This document shows positions 1 through 9,977 of a stretch of DNA of 64,000 nt, piece after piece. The DNA is taken from contig JALMGJ010000006.1 of the NCBI GenBank assembly GCA_023362775.1, positions 16,204,001 through 16,268,000 on the forward strand. The letters are read 5' to 3'. The notes under the pieces are model-generated. The model was not told where the DNA came from. It ran no database searches and worked only from the letters and a program-made list of their open reading frames with translations. This stretch comes from Charina bottae (Eukaryota > Chordata > Lepidosauria > Squamata > Charinaidae). Positions within the stretch are counted from its first letter, which is position 1. Each line of letters starts with the position of its first letter. A program made the position numbers and the translations under genes.

Positions 1-365
1 TATTTTAATTTTTATCCCGCCTTTATTATTTTTATAAATAACTCAAGGCAGCGAACATACCTAATACTCCTTCAAGAAGCTCCTTGGATAAGGAGTGAAA
101 CGTTTCCACTAAGAAAATAGAAATCCAGTTGACATGATTCAAGCCACAGACTGTTCCACCTGGATGACTGAGAACCTTCATAGACATACTAATACTCCTT
201 CCTCCTCCTATTTTCCCCACAACAACAACCCTGTGAGGTGAGCTGGGCTGAGAGACAGGGACTGGCCCAAGGTCACCCAGCCGGCTTTCCTGCCTAGGGC
301 GGGACTAGAACTCACAGCCTCCTGGTTTCTAGCCCAGCACCTTAACCACTAGACCAAACTGGCTA
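1..365 (-). repeat. tRNA-derived SINE, type A, cut by the window start
   Basis: Read on the minus strand, the unit starts near 365 with a tRNA-like head. It has an A-box-like TGGTCTAGTGG and a B-box-like GAGTTCTAGTCC, followed by a conserved core (ACCTTGGGCCAGTCCC) and an AT-rich tail. A second copy of the same family lies at 26071-26326, also on the minus strand. This copy is interrupted by the PLE fragment at 74-189. The family name within squamate SINEs is not certain. Confidence 0.7.
74..189 (+). mobile_element. Solo PLE terminal-repeat fragment inside a SINE
   Basis: These 116 bp are nearly the same as the terminal region of the PLE at 44954-52654, from the AAGCTCCTTGG hairpin to the end ...CTTCATAGACAT. 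They are flanked by a 12-bp duplication TAATACTCCTTC (62-73 and 190-201) that belongs to the interrupted SINE. No coding sequence is present. The end at CATAGACAT matches the outer left end of the large PLE insertion, which supports this as the true element terminus. Confidence 0.8.
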
Positions 366-1906
366 GTTTTACTTGGATCTGCTACAGTTCCAAGTTAAGG
401 AGTACAACCAGACTTTTAAATCCTGGAGCTGGCATTGAGTTATGCTTCCAAGAAAGACTTGAAACCAGTGTACTTTTAATCCAAGTTTGTGTAAATGTTA
501 AGATGTTGAATTCAGACAAGGAGAATGTGGTTGAAGTCTTCACTTGACCATTGAGAACAGTGGGTGACTTTGGGCCACTTACTGTTTCTCAGCTGAACCA
601 ATCTCAGGGAGTTGTTCTGAAAATGAATGAGACCCCTCAAGAAATAAGACAAAATACACATGTAATAAATAAACTAATTGCCTATTTTCTTGAACTGCTT
701 GGGCCTTTTGAACCACCCACACTTCAGAAATATTGTAGATTAACTCCGTATTACATTGCACATAGCAATACACATTTTTACCCTTTGATATATAATTAGT
801 TATGCTATCATACGGTCCCTGATTTAAGCTATTTTGAATTATTTTAAAGCCCTGAAGGTTTTTAAATTGCCATGTGGTTGGTTGCTCTAATTTTTCCACC
901 AGGAACTGCTCTGTGAACTAGAGGTTAATTTCTTTCCATATCCGTCAGTCCTCAAAAGTTCTTTTAGCTGTTATGGTTTATAACCACCCCTTCAGCTTAA
1001 TCATTTGTAAGCTTGCTTGAATACTATATATAGTCCACAGTCACATCACACCTCTGCTCTAGTCTCACTTAACTGCTTAGATTACTCATGGATAAAGTTG
1101 GCTGAAGAATATCATACCTCGTAGGATTTTTATTACAGCATATACAATAAAAATACTAATACACTATCAGCTGAAAATGATAAATGGGCACTATTAAATG
1201 GCCAGTTGACCTTAAAATCATAAACAGGCATGTCCTGACTAGATCCCTTGCACAGTAAGAGAATGTGTTCTTTCCACTCAAAAATCTCAGTGCAGTTTCC
1301 AACATCTCAGAGTTGAAGTATCAGGTTCCAAATTTCATGGGAAGAATTTTGCTCAAGAACTGATATTAGAGTGGGCACTTCTGGGATGAATAGACAAAAG
1401 TTTGATGTGGCAGAAAGCAATGTCCCGCGTCAATGCTTATGTGTTGTATTTAGGAAGAGAAGAATCTTTTTGCCCACGCAAACAATGGACCTTAATAAGT
1501 AGAGATCCAAAAGATTTGCCACAAAATAGAGAAGACCTTCAACCCATGAGGTATCCTTCCTAGATTCAGGTTGTCTTAATGTATATTATATACCATCATT
1601 TGCAGCTTTAGATACAGGAGATCTCAATGCAGAGAATGTCTTTTTTCCCTAGGGAGCCAGTACCTAAATAATAGTACTCGAATGCAGGACTTCTCATTCA
1701 CAAGAACATGAAATCTGCACTATGTCAATTCTTGCTTGGGCTTATCTTTTGAAAAACATGGCCAGAGGCCTTTCCAAGCCCTGTGACCTGAGATTTTTGT
1801 AATTGGATTGTCAGGATTGAAACTAGAGTCTTTTGTCTGCCAAACTTGTTAAATTGTCTATTGTACTGGGGATGCTTTAATGTGGATCCTTGTCTCAGTT
1901 TGGATA
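366..1906. other. No recognised feature
   Basis: Ordinary AT-rich sequence. Open frames here (for example 551-799) are short, have no family resemblance that I recognise, and lack splice context. No repeat could be identified with confidence. Confidence 0.4.
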
Positions 1907-1914
1907 GCCTAAAT

Positions 1915-2159
1915 CAGAGCTTTCCAAACTGTGTGTCGGTCAGCTGCAGTGTCTGGGTGTGTCATAGCTGCTGCTGCTTCCAAGCCCTGCCAGGATTCCG
2001 CGCAGGTCCTAGTGCCTGCCTTGTGCCTGGCTGCCTCCAAACCGGCTGTGATTCCGCGCAGGTCCTAGTGCCTGCCTTGTGCCCTGTTGTAAGAGTGTGT
2101 CGCGAAATGATGCATGTCTAAAAAGTGTGTCACCAACATGAAAAGTTTGGAAAGCTCTG
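1915..2159. mobile_element. Non-autonomous hAT element (CAGAGCTTTCCAAAC family)
   Basis: The termini are inverted: CAGAGCTTTCCAAACT at the left and AGTTTGGAAAGCTCTG at the right. An 8-bp duplication GCCTAAAT flanks it (1907-1914 and 2160-2167). Inside, a roughly 33-bp unit starting ATTCCGCGCAGG occurs twice in tandem, about 57 bp apart. The copy at 36363 carries a similar duplication, so it is a subfamily feature. No transposase is encoded. Confidence 0.85.
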
Positions 2160-2798
2160 GCCTAAATGGTTACTTCCAATTCTGTGTTTCTATAGACCTT
2201 CCTCTGCTTGAGCTGTGTGACTGTATTGTCAGAATTTGTTGATGGCTTCTCCTTGGGGAGGGTTCTAAAGAGGGGAAAGATGTCAATCTCTTCGTTTCAA
2301 CTTTTTCTGAAATTTATAACATCCACTCTGTCCGTACATCACCACTGTTTTGCAGTATGTCAACTTCAGGAAGATGACTTTAAAATGGCAATATTATATT
2401 TTGTTACAGGTTTTGCAGTTGATTCTCTTTCCTTGATACATAGAAAATGCATCATGTATTATAATATGGAAAGCACTGTTGTTCTTTTCAGAGTTCAGTG
2501 TAAGTACTTATTATGTGTAGTCTATATTTACATCCATGGATGCCTAGGCAAGCAAGTTGAATAAAAAATGAACCAGTTTATAGTAGAATCTAGCTTACAT
2601 TTTAAAAACAAGTCACTACTCTTATATTTTAAAAACAAGTCAGCCTTCAATAACTTGAACCAAGTGTTGATTATAGTACAGGCTAATTCCCTACAAAATT
2701 GTAGCTAAAATGGGGATAACACTCTCTATTTTTATTTTCCATAGAAATAAAATTTTGCACTTCTGCAAACCTTTTTGAATGTATGGATCTCTTTAGAG

Positions 2799-3006
2799 CA
2801 GTGCTTTCCAAACTGCCGCCGTTGGCAACACACCAATGGCGGCAGCGGTGGTGGCGCGGGGGGCCGCGGTGGCGGCCTCCACTAAAACACGGAAGCGCTG
2901 ATGGCACGCCGCTGTCGTCGTCGCTGCCGCTGTGCACGCCGCCACTTCCGGGTTGTGTTGCGACACACCAAACTGTGTGTTGCGACACACAGTTTGGAAA
3001 GCTATG
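2799..3006. mobile_element. Non-autonomous hAT element, GC-rich interior
   Basis: It shares the GCTTTCCAAAC / GTTTGGAAAGC termini of the family above and has the 8-bp duplication CTTTAGAG (2791-2798, 3007-3014). The interior is a different, GC-rich sequence with repeated GCGACACAC motifs. Open frames across it are by-products of base composition. Confidence 0.85.
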
Positions 3007-3066
3007 CTTTAGAGTCTTTCACCTTATGTTTATGCATTCCTGTATAATTCACTTGCTGTAGCAGGA

Positions 3067-3175
3067 CACATTTATTTATTTAAATTTATTGGCTGCCCAA
3101 CTCAAATGGACTCTGTGTGTGTGTGTGTATATATACACACACACACACACATACGGGGGCGGTATATAAGTACAT
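3067..3175 (+). repeat. LINE 3'-tail-like remnant with (TG)n/(CA)n
   Basis: A TTTATTTATT run, GGCTGCCCAA, then alternating TG, TA and CA dinucleotides (about 3113-3152), followed by GGGGGCGGTATATAAGT. The GGCGGTATATAA block resembles the tail of squamate CR1/L2-type LINEs and the SINEs that borrow it. Confidence 0.45.
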
Positions 3176-3236
3176 GATTAAAGAACTTGTATGGAAGACG
3201 TTTTGGTACTTCTAGTATCATTCTGCTCTTGAAATA

Positions 3237-3893
3237 CAGGTAGTCCTCACTTACCGACCATCTCATTCAGCGAAGTTACGATGGTGCTGAAAAAATAAGT
3301 TTATGACCAATGCCCACATTTATGACCTTCGGAATGTCCCTCAGTCATGTGTTCGCCATTACAGTTAGCACGGGTTGTCCTGTGCCTGACCTGTTGTTTT
3401 TCTTTTTTTTCCCCTTGCAGAGTGGAGAGATTGGAGAAGAAAGGATTACAAGAGACTAAGTAGGCACACAATAGGGAATACACATCAAAAGCAATGCGGT
3501 GGCGCCAGCAGCCCCAAGCACACTACACAAACAGCCTACTGTATTCCCCATTGTGTGCCTGCTTACTCTCTTGTAATCTCTTCTTCTCCAGTCTCTCTGC
3601 TCTGCGAGGAGGGGAAAAATAAATGTAAATACAAATATCAATTCCCTTCTTGCTAATTATCCAAGAGCAGCCATGGGCATTCCAAAGGGTGGGGAAATGG
3701 TTAGGAGGCAAACAAAAGCCAAGGTTTGAAACTGAATAGTCTTGTCAGTTTCGAGCTGGCTATCCCAGTGCTGGGGTGAGGGAGTGAGGAAGAGGAAGTA
3801 CAGTTGCGGTCATGTGATTTCCCGCTTAGCTACTACTTCACTTAGCGATGGAGTTGCCGGTCCCAGTTGTGGTCACTAAACGAGGACTACCTG
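3237..3893. mobile_element. TA-flanked MITE with fold-back interior
   Basis: The ends are CAGGTAGTCCTCACTTA and a matching inverted GAGGACTACCTG, flanked by TA on both sides, as expected for a Tc1/mariner-type non-autonomous element. A second family member is at 8352-8758. The interior differs from that copy. About 3424-3480 and 3541-3597 form an imperfect inverted repeat (GGCACACAATAGGGAATAC against GTATTCCCCATTGTGTGCC). Confidence 0.7.
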
Positions 3894-4145
3894 TACTTAG
3901 GTGCAAATCCCTAGAAAGGTAGCTTAACATAGCTTTTCATAGCTCATTTTTCTTAATAGAATCTGCTACAGAATTTTGGCTTTTGAATCCATTTTTATTT
4001 TTAGAAGGTTCCTAGCCCTCATGATTACAGAAGAAATGCTTGAAATGTGCAGGGAATAAATGTGAAAGGGGAGCTGGGGGGATGCTTCCCTTATGGCTTT
4101 CAAGTCATCCTTTTTCAGCTGTTATGGACTGTACTTTCTGAAATG

Positions 4146-4250
4146 GCAGGACTTGGTTAGCCTTGTCTGGGCTTGACAGCTAAGCAGGGTCAGGCCTGGT
4201 TAGTCCTTGGATGGGAAACAACCAAGGAATCCTAGGTTGTAGGCTACATT
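4146..4250 (+). repeat. 5S-rRNA-derived SINE fragment
   Basis: GCTAAGCAGGGTCAGGCC followed by TGGTTAGTCCTTGGATGGGA closely resembles the internal promoter region (A box, intermediate element and C box) of 5S rRNA. The rest is diverged, so this is a SINE head rather than a functional 5S gene. Confidence 0.65.
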
Positions 4251-5255
4251 GAGAAATATTAGCAGCTTCACTTAAGGTAGTCTTTATCTCTTAACTTTCT
4301 TCTTAATCCCATGCAGTCTCTCTTCTCAATCTGTAAATATTGCAGGTGGAATGGATTTCAGCCAATTTATTCAGCTTCATAAAATTCTTGATTTGTTGTT
4401 GTGAAAGGAAAAAGCATTTTGGACACCCACTAAAAGGCTGTTCTTGTTTCTTCTCTTACACCGAATTCTTGCCAGAAAGTAGGTTTGGCTTTTTAAAAAA
4501 ATGTCTTAACTCTCTTTTAAGTTTCTTGACGTGCAACACCCATTCCGTTTCCAACAAGGCTTACACAATCCCTGGAATGCGGAGGAATCCTAGCATGGAT
4601 CTGCTGGTTTTTCTACCAAGGATAGATGATGCATTCTTGGAGATGCTTCGCCTTGCCACAGCCTGCGGGCAGGATGAGCAAAGCTTCTCACTCTTGTTAC
4701 CACCTCTTGTCAAAACTGATTTCCTAACAGGTTTTTATTAGCTCCCGGTTCTAAAGTTTTAGTTCTTTTTCTAGCTTAGACAGATCTGGTGTCTTGAGGC
4801 AAGGCCCTGTTACTTCTAAAAGTTACTTCTAGCCTCAAGTAGGAGTCAGGTGTCCAAGCTGGGAGGAGAACATGCTGCCCAGTTGCTATTTTTAAGTGCT
4901 TGAACAGTGCAGAAACACTGGTAGCTCTCCTCTGAAGCAGAAACTCTGGTCCTAATCAACTGTTACTTCTGCCGAATCTAGGTCACGGCTTCTATAGAGT
5001 GCTGTTTGCACAAGAAATTGCAGCGAGCAATTTCCAAAGAGAAACTGCACAGCTCTTGCCATCCTACAAGAGTGCTTCATGGGAAAATAATTTGCTTTGT
5101 TAACCCGGCTAACAAAGCCTCATAATCTCCTTTGGCAGAATGGGCGGGGGGGGGGGGTTGATACAGCACCAATCTAACAAAATGAGATTTGTTTTCTGGA
5201 ATTCTTGGTCCCTCCCATCATGGAGGAGACGTGGTAAAGTGTGGTTGGTTTAGAG

Positions 5256-5467
5256 CAGAGCTTTCCAAACTTTTCATGTTGGTGACACACTTTTTAGACA
5301 TGAATCATTTTGCGACACACTCTTACAGCAGGGCATCATTTTGTGACACACTCTTACAGCAGGGCACAAGGCAGGCACTAGGACCTGCGCGGAATCGGAG
5401 GAAGCAACAGCTGCGACACTGCAGCTGACACAGTAACGTGTCAGAACACACAGTTTGGAAAGCTCTG
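5256..5467. mobile_element. Non-autonomous hAT element (CAGAGCTTTCCAAAC family)
   Basis: It has full inverted termini and the 8-bp duplication GTTTAGAG (5248-5255, 5468-5475). The interior contains CATGTTGGTGACACAC, GCGACACACTCTTACAGCAG-like units and the GGACCTGCGCGGAATC block, as in the copies at 1915 and 36363. Confidence 0.85.
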
Positions 5468-6422
5468 GTTTAGAGTGTAGAGCTTCTAATGTAAAAGCCT
5501 AGCAAATTGGTTCCTAATTGCTTTGCTTGATTTTCTGGTTTCCGTTATTGCAGCAATGGCACTTTTTTTGTTCGAAAAATGATGGGAACAGAGATCGATG
5601 GAAGTTTAGATAACTGATTTGGTGTGGTTTGGATTTAGTAATCCAAAACTGGAGTAAACTGAGTGGAAAGATGCTATCACTCTGTCTTCAGGATAAAGAG
5701 ATGGCAATTAGTCTAATCATCACAATATACTTGAATTTTGTGCTGAATATGCAGCTGGAGAAACACATTCGGTTAGCTATAATTTGCTTTCTTGAGGTTT
5801 CACCTTTCCAATTTAAACAGGTGGCCTTGGGGAAGCTGATACTTCACATATGACTCTTACTCTTCATGTGATATATTTTGTTTTGGGTTAATATGCTGTG
5901 TGAATCCCATCATATAAGCCCTAGTTTACAATTACCGTCAACCTGGTAAGTTGTAATTTATTCAATAAACAATAGTTCATAAACCATGCCTTATTGTGAT
6001 GTAGAAATCAAGTCAATATTTCTCAGTCTCATTTTTCTTGTACTGAGTGCAGTGGAAGGCTATTATAAGGAATGCAGAGATGGCTTAAATGCTTTTAAAG
6101 TTGCCTAAAGTGGTGAATGTTATCCCTCACCATGATGGGGTTCAGGATCTTTTAATGGGGTCAGGCTCTTAGTACAAGGATATGCATGTATTTTGATTCC
6201 TGGTATGTTAATGCATTTATCTAGTAGAATAAGAACTGGCAGGGAGAGAGATAATTAGAGACTGCAGTGTGGCTGTTGCCGGGAATAGAGGATGGGCTAG
6301 TGCAAGGGTCGGAAATGGCAGCTCTTGAGCCAGATCTGGCTCTTTGGCCCCTCGGCTCTGGCTCTCTCTCTCTGTCTGCCGCCCAACATCCGGAAAGCCG
6401 GTCTCCGGAAGCAGCAGGCTTG

Positions 6423-6524
6423 GCGCGAACCCTGGGGAAGAAACAGAGACGCTGATTGGTGGAGGCTCAGAAGGAAGGACGCCTCCACCAATCAGCGTCT
6501 CTGTTTCTTCCCCAGGGTTCGCGC
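6423..6524. repeat. Perfect 44-bp inverted repeat upstream of the ADO-like ORF
   Basis: The left arm 6423-6466 and right arm 6481-6524 are exact reverse complements around a 14-bp loop (6467-6480). Each arm contains a CCAAT motif (ACCAATCAGCG on one strand). The arm ends 48 bp before the ADO-like ATG. It may be a remnant of a nested MITE or a rearrangement made during gene capture. Confidence 0.85.
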
Positions 6525-6571
6525 TGGGGCCCTCCGAGCAGTCGCTGGCTCCGGGTCGCGGGGATTCCGGC

Positions 6572-7228
6572 ATGGGCACCCGCCGGACGTGGGGAGAGCT
6601 GCTGGGGCAGGTGCGCGCCGAGGACCTGAGGCTGCAGCCGAGCAGGCCCTCTCCCGTGCCGGGCCCGCGGCAGCCGCCGGTGAGCTACATGCACATCTGC
6701 GAGACGGCGCACTTCAGCATGGGCGTCTTCGTGCTGCGCGCCAGCGCCTGCATCCCGCTGCACGACCATCCGGGCATGCAGGGGCTGCTCAAGGTGCTCT
6801 ACGGCATGCTGCGCATCGCCTGCCTGGACGCCGCCGAGGAGCCGGGGCCGGAGGGGGGGCCGGAGCCAGAGCCCAAGCGGCAGGACGCCGACGCCCCCAG
6901 CCTGCGCCCCCGCCGGCTGCGTGCCCTGCTGTGCTCGCACCGCCTCTACACGGCCGCCGCACCACCCTGCCTGCTGTCCCTGCAGCGCGACAACCTGCAC
7001 CAGATCGCGGCCGAGGGCGGCCTCGCCGCCTTCCTCGACATCCTGGCGCCGCCCTACGACCCGGCGCGCGGCTGCGACTGCCACTACTACCGGCTGCCCG
7101 CTGGACAGAGCCTGCCACCGCTGGCCGCGCCCGCCCCGCCGCGCCCGCTCTGGCTGCTGGAGACGCCGCAGGCGCCCGACTTCTGGTGCGGCGGGGAGCC
7201 CTACCCAGGCCCGCGCCTCTATCCCTGA
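6572..7228 (+). CDS. ADO-like: ADO-like thiol dioxygenase ORF within a hAT element
   Basis: The 218-codon ORF is clearly related to vertebrate 2-aminoethanethiol dioxygenase (ADO). That is a cytosolic non-haem iron enzyme that oxidises cysteamine and N-terminal cysteines of proteins, the latter marking them for oxygen-dependent degradation. Recognisable blocks are RAEDL (16-20), YMHICET (39-45), PLHDHPGM (62-69), RDNLHQI (139-145), AAFLDILAPPYDP (152-164), CHYYRLP (170-176) and WLLETPQAPDFWC (194-206), then GEPYPGP near the end. The three expected iron ligands are present as His64, His66 and His143. Human ADO is about 270 residues; this ORF lacks roughly the first 50, and the ATG at 6572 is the first after the inverted repeat. 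The frame is open further upstream to 6344, but that part reads through the hairpin. The region is very GC-rich, so absence of stops alone is weak evidence; conservation of catalytic blocks is the real support. Whether it is expressed is unknown. Confidence 0.8.
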   Translation: MGTRRTWGELLGQVRAEDLRLQPSRPSPVPGPRQPPVSYMHICETAHFSMGVFVLRASACIPLHDHPGMQGLLKVLYGMLRIACLDAAEEPGPEGGPEPEPKRQDADAPSLRPRRLRALLCSHRLYTAAAPPCLLSLQRDNLHQIAAEGGLAAFLDILAPPYDPARGCDCHYYRLPAGQSLPPLAAPAPPRPLWLLETPQAPDFWCGGEPYPGPRLYP

Positions 7229-7649
7229 GCGCCGCCGCCGAGGAAGCCCGAGCGCAGCTCCCGAGCGCCGCCCACCCGCCTGCCCGCCCGGGGAACGAGG
7301 TGGGACGGGGAGGTTGGAGGGAAGGGCCGGAGCGCCTCCCTCCCGGCCGCTCTCCCTCCCTCCCTCCCGCTGGCGCTTTTCCCTTCGGCGGCCGTGAGGC
7401 TTCGGTTGAGTGGATCCAACCAGCGGGACTCCACTCACTTATGACTCCTTCAACCAGAGAAAATGCAATTAATTTTTGTACGTTTCTATGGGCCGTAGTA
7501 TAATTAGAATAACGGGTCTATTCCAGAAACGCATTTGCACAGCCCTCCGCAACAGCCCACTTCGCCTCCCCGCCTTGAGAGGCCATGCAGGTCCCGTTCT
7601 CCCCCGCCCCTCCCAAAATCCAGATTCGCCCTTCCACCCGCCCCAATAA

Positions 7650-7735
7650 GCCACGTGATTGGCCCCCGCCCGCAAACCCCGCCCCCTTCCACGCGATTGG
7701 CCCCCGCCTGCAAACCCCGCCCCCTGGCTCTCGAG
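7650..7735. promoter_or_regulatory. Tandem ATTGG / CCCCGCCCC modules (NF-Y/Sp1-like)
   Basis: ATTGG at 7658 and 7696 (38-bp spacing), each followed by CCCCCGCC and CAAACCCCGCCCC. ATTGG is the inverted CCAAT box and the GC stretches fit Sp-family sites. The same module recurs in the hAT elements at 28551-28918 and 59218-59434. Promoter activity is inferred only from motifs. Confidence 0.5.
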
Positions 7736-8351
7736 CATTTCAAAATGTGCACGAGCATGTCAAAATGGCTCCCGGCATAAAAAAGTTTGCCGACCCCTGG
7801 GCTAGTGGTTAGCCTCCTTCCTTTCAGGTTGAGTCTAACCAAGGAAGCCTAGATGATAGAGACAGTGAGCACTTCAACCTAAAGTTCCTGCTTTTTAATG
7901 TCAGGTCAGTTGCTCATAAAACAACCAGGATTCAGTGCTGGATGAAGGCAATGATCTGGCAAGTATTATAGAGACCTGGTGATGGAAGAGAGAATCAGTC
8001 TTCTCCCACGCTAGCTAAAGTTGGAGAGCATAGGCATAGTGTGTCCTCCTCTCAGCAACTTTCAGTACCATTGACCACGGTATTTTTCTGGGCCATCTGG
8101 CGGGGTTGGGCCTTGGAGGCACTCTTTTGCAGTGGCTCTGGTCCTTCCAGTTGGGATGTGCCCAGAAAGTGGTGCTGGGGGCTAGTGCAACATATAGATT
8201 GTATTCCACAGAGTTCTTCTATCTTGTGCCCTCTGCTGTTTAACATGCAGAAGTTTGGGGAAGGTCATTTGGAGCTTTAGATATTGTTAATGTGCTGATG
8301 ACATCCAAATTTACTGCTCTCTACCTTCTAACTCCAAGGAAGCAATCCATA

Positions 8352-8758
8352 CAGGTAGTCCTCACTTAACAACCACAATTTGGACCAGAATTTCAGTTGC
8401 TAAGCGAAGCGGTCATTAAGTGAATCCGACCTGGTTTTACGAACTTTTTTGCGGCAGTTAAGCAAATCGCTGCAGGCGTTAAGCAAACCATGTGGTTGTT
8501 AAGCAAACCACTCAGTTCCCCATTGATTTTGCTTGCCAGAAGCCGGCTGGGAAGGTCAAAAATGGTGATCACATGATCATGGGACATTGCGGCGGTCATA
8601 ACTGTGAACCGGTTGCCAAGTGCCCAGATTGTGATCACATGACCGTGGGGATGCTGCAACGGTCGTAAGTGTGAGGACCGGTCATAAGTCAGTTTTTTCA
8701 GCACCGTCATAAATCCAAACCGTCACTAAAAAAATGGTTGTTAAGCGGGGACTACCTG
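8352..8758. mobile_element. TA-flanked MITE (CAGGTAGTCCTCACTTAA family)
   Basis: Inverted ends CAGGTAGTCC and GGACTACCTG lie between TA dinucleotides (8350-8351, 8759-8760). The interior has repeated GTTAAGCAAA and GTGATCACATGA units characteristic of this family. It is inserted in the decayed LINE. Confidence 0.75.
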
Positions 8759-8991
8759 TATTCTTGACCATTGCCTATTGTGAAAATGGACTGGTTGAGA
8801 GAGGACAAGCTGAAACTAAACCCAAGCAAGACAATGGTGCTATTAGTAAGAGAAAAGCTGATGGGAGTGAAGCTTGTTCTGGATGGGGCTGCACTCCTCC
8901 TAAGGAGCAGATTTGCAATATGAAAGTATCCCCAACTGTCATGATTTGCAGGTTGCAGTTGATGGTGGAGAGCATATTTTTACATCTAGCA

Positions 8992-9300
8992 CAGCCTTTC
9001 TCAACCTTTTGACCCTGGAGGAACCCTTGAAGTATTTGTCATGCCTCGGGGAACCCCTGCACATTCAGGCTCAAATATAGGCCAGAAGTTACAAAATTAT
9101 TATATTCGTTTCATTTGTAGGCCTGTATATATGCATTAACAGTGTTCTTAAACTAAAAATAAAGAATGAAACTTACCTCTTTAATGTGAAGTTGCCCAAA
9201 TCTGCAATAATTTTTTAAATAAATCGTGATCTCCCAGGGAACCCTTAGTGACCTCTTGCAGAACCCTAGGGTGCCACGGAACCCTGGTTGAGAAACCCTG
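8992..9300. mobile_element. hAT-type MITE (CAGCCTTTCTCAACC)
   Basis: Left end CAGCCTTTCTCAACCTTTTGA, right end GGTTGAGAAACCCTG. It is homologous over its length to 16357-16670. The flanks (ATCTAGCA / GTCTAATG) are only partly similar, so the duplication has decayed. Confidence 0.7.
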
Positions 9301-9977
9301 GTCTAATGCATACCCTGCAACCCTTTCTGGACTGGTTGGACTTGCTAACAGTTACCCATGTCTTAGTTATAAACTGGCTTGGCTACTGTATATGCTTTGC
9401 ATGGGTCAGACTGCTGACCGGTGCAAGGTATAGGGATCATATGATGTCTGTACTGAAAGATCAGCTCTACCAGCTGAGCCCAATTTAAGATATTGATGTT
9501 GAACTTTAAAGTCCTAAATGGCTTAGGGACTGATTATATTTCAGACCACCTCTCGTGTTATGAACCTGCCTGGTTACTGAGATCAGCAGGAGGATGTCCC
9601 CAGTGCCAGAGGCACAACTGTGGGATACACAAGAAAAGGCCTTCTTCTGTGTGGCTCTCGGGCTATTGAGCAGGCTGCCTAAGGGGCTTTCTTTGGCTTC
9701 TTCTCTCTCGGCATTTAGGAAGGTAGTGAAAACACATCTCTTTCTCAAAGCTTTTAGTTGTCAGTTATTTTATTCATTGATTTTAATTGTATTACTTTTG
9801 TTCTTTTGTACATTGTATTTTTTTTATTGTTTGTAAGTCGCATTGAGTGTTGGAATAAAAAGAAAAATGGGGTATGAGTTGAGTAATACATATAAATAAA
9901 TTGTCCAGTTTGTTACCCTAACTGGAACGTGGCTGTCCTTTGGGATCTCTGCAAAATTAATACTTAGTACTTTTACC

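Larger units (their letters stand above)
6303..7799 (+). mobile_element. hAT-like element carrying a captured ADO-like gene
   Basis: The left end CAAGGGTCGGAAATGGC and right end TTTGCCGACCCCTG match the ends of the 368-bp element at 28551-28918. An 8-bp duplication GGCTAGTG flanks the unit (6295-6302, 7800-7807). The right 150 bp, with ATTGGCCCCCGCCCGCAAAC modules and CATTTCAAAATGGCTCCCGG, is homologous to the right part of 28551-28918. Between the ends lie a 44-bp perfect inverted repeat (6423-6524), a CpG-rich ORF related to ADO (6572-7228) and unassigned sequence. No transposase is present, so mobility would need one in trans. There is no poly(A) after the ORF, which argues against simple mRNA retroposition into an existing element, although a lost tail cannot be excluded. 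Confidence 0.8.
7840..9870 (+). pseudogene. Decayed CR1/L2-type LINE, split by two MITEs
   Basis: Fragments of non-LTR reverse transcriptase can be read in several frames: a TTVFFWAIWRGW-like stretch near 8075-8130, a LKLNPSKT-like region near 8810-8840, and at 9620-9750 the C-terminal pattern RLPKGLSLASSLSAFRKVVK typical of L2/CR1 ORF2 ends. The tail TTGTAAGTCGCATTGAGTG follows near 9831. Stops and frameshifts are frequent. A TA-flanked MITE (8352-8758) and a hAT element (8992-9300) interrupt it. Confidence 0.6.

Noticed and set aside
4146..4250. Functional 5S rRNA gene
   Set aside because: Only the internal promoter part is similar and the ends are diverged.
6325..7503. Long open frames of 392 and 323 codons in other frames of the 6.3-7.5 kb region
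   Set aside because: The region is very GC-rich, so stops are rare in all frames. Only the frame starting at 6572 shows a known protein family; the others are low-complexity Arg/Ala/Pro sequences.
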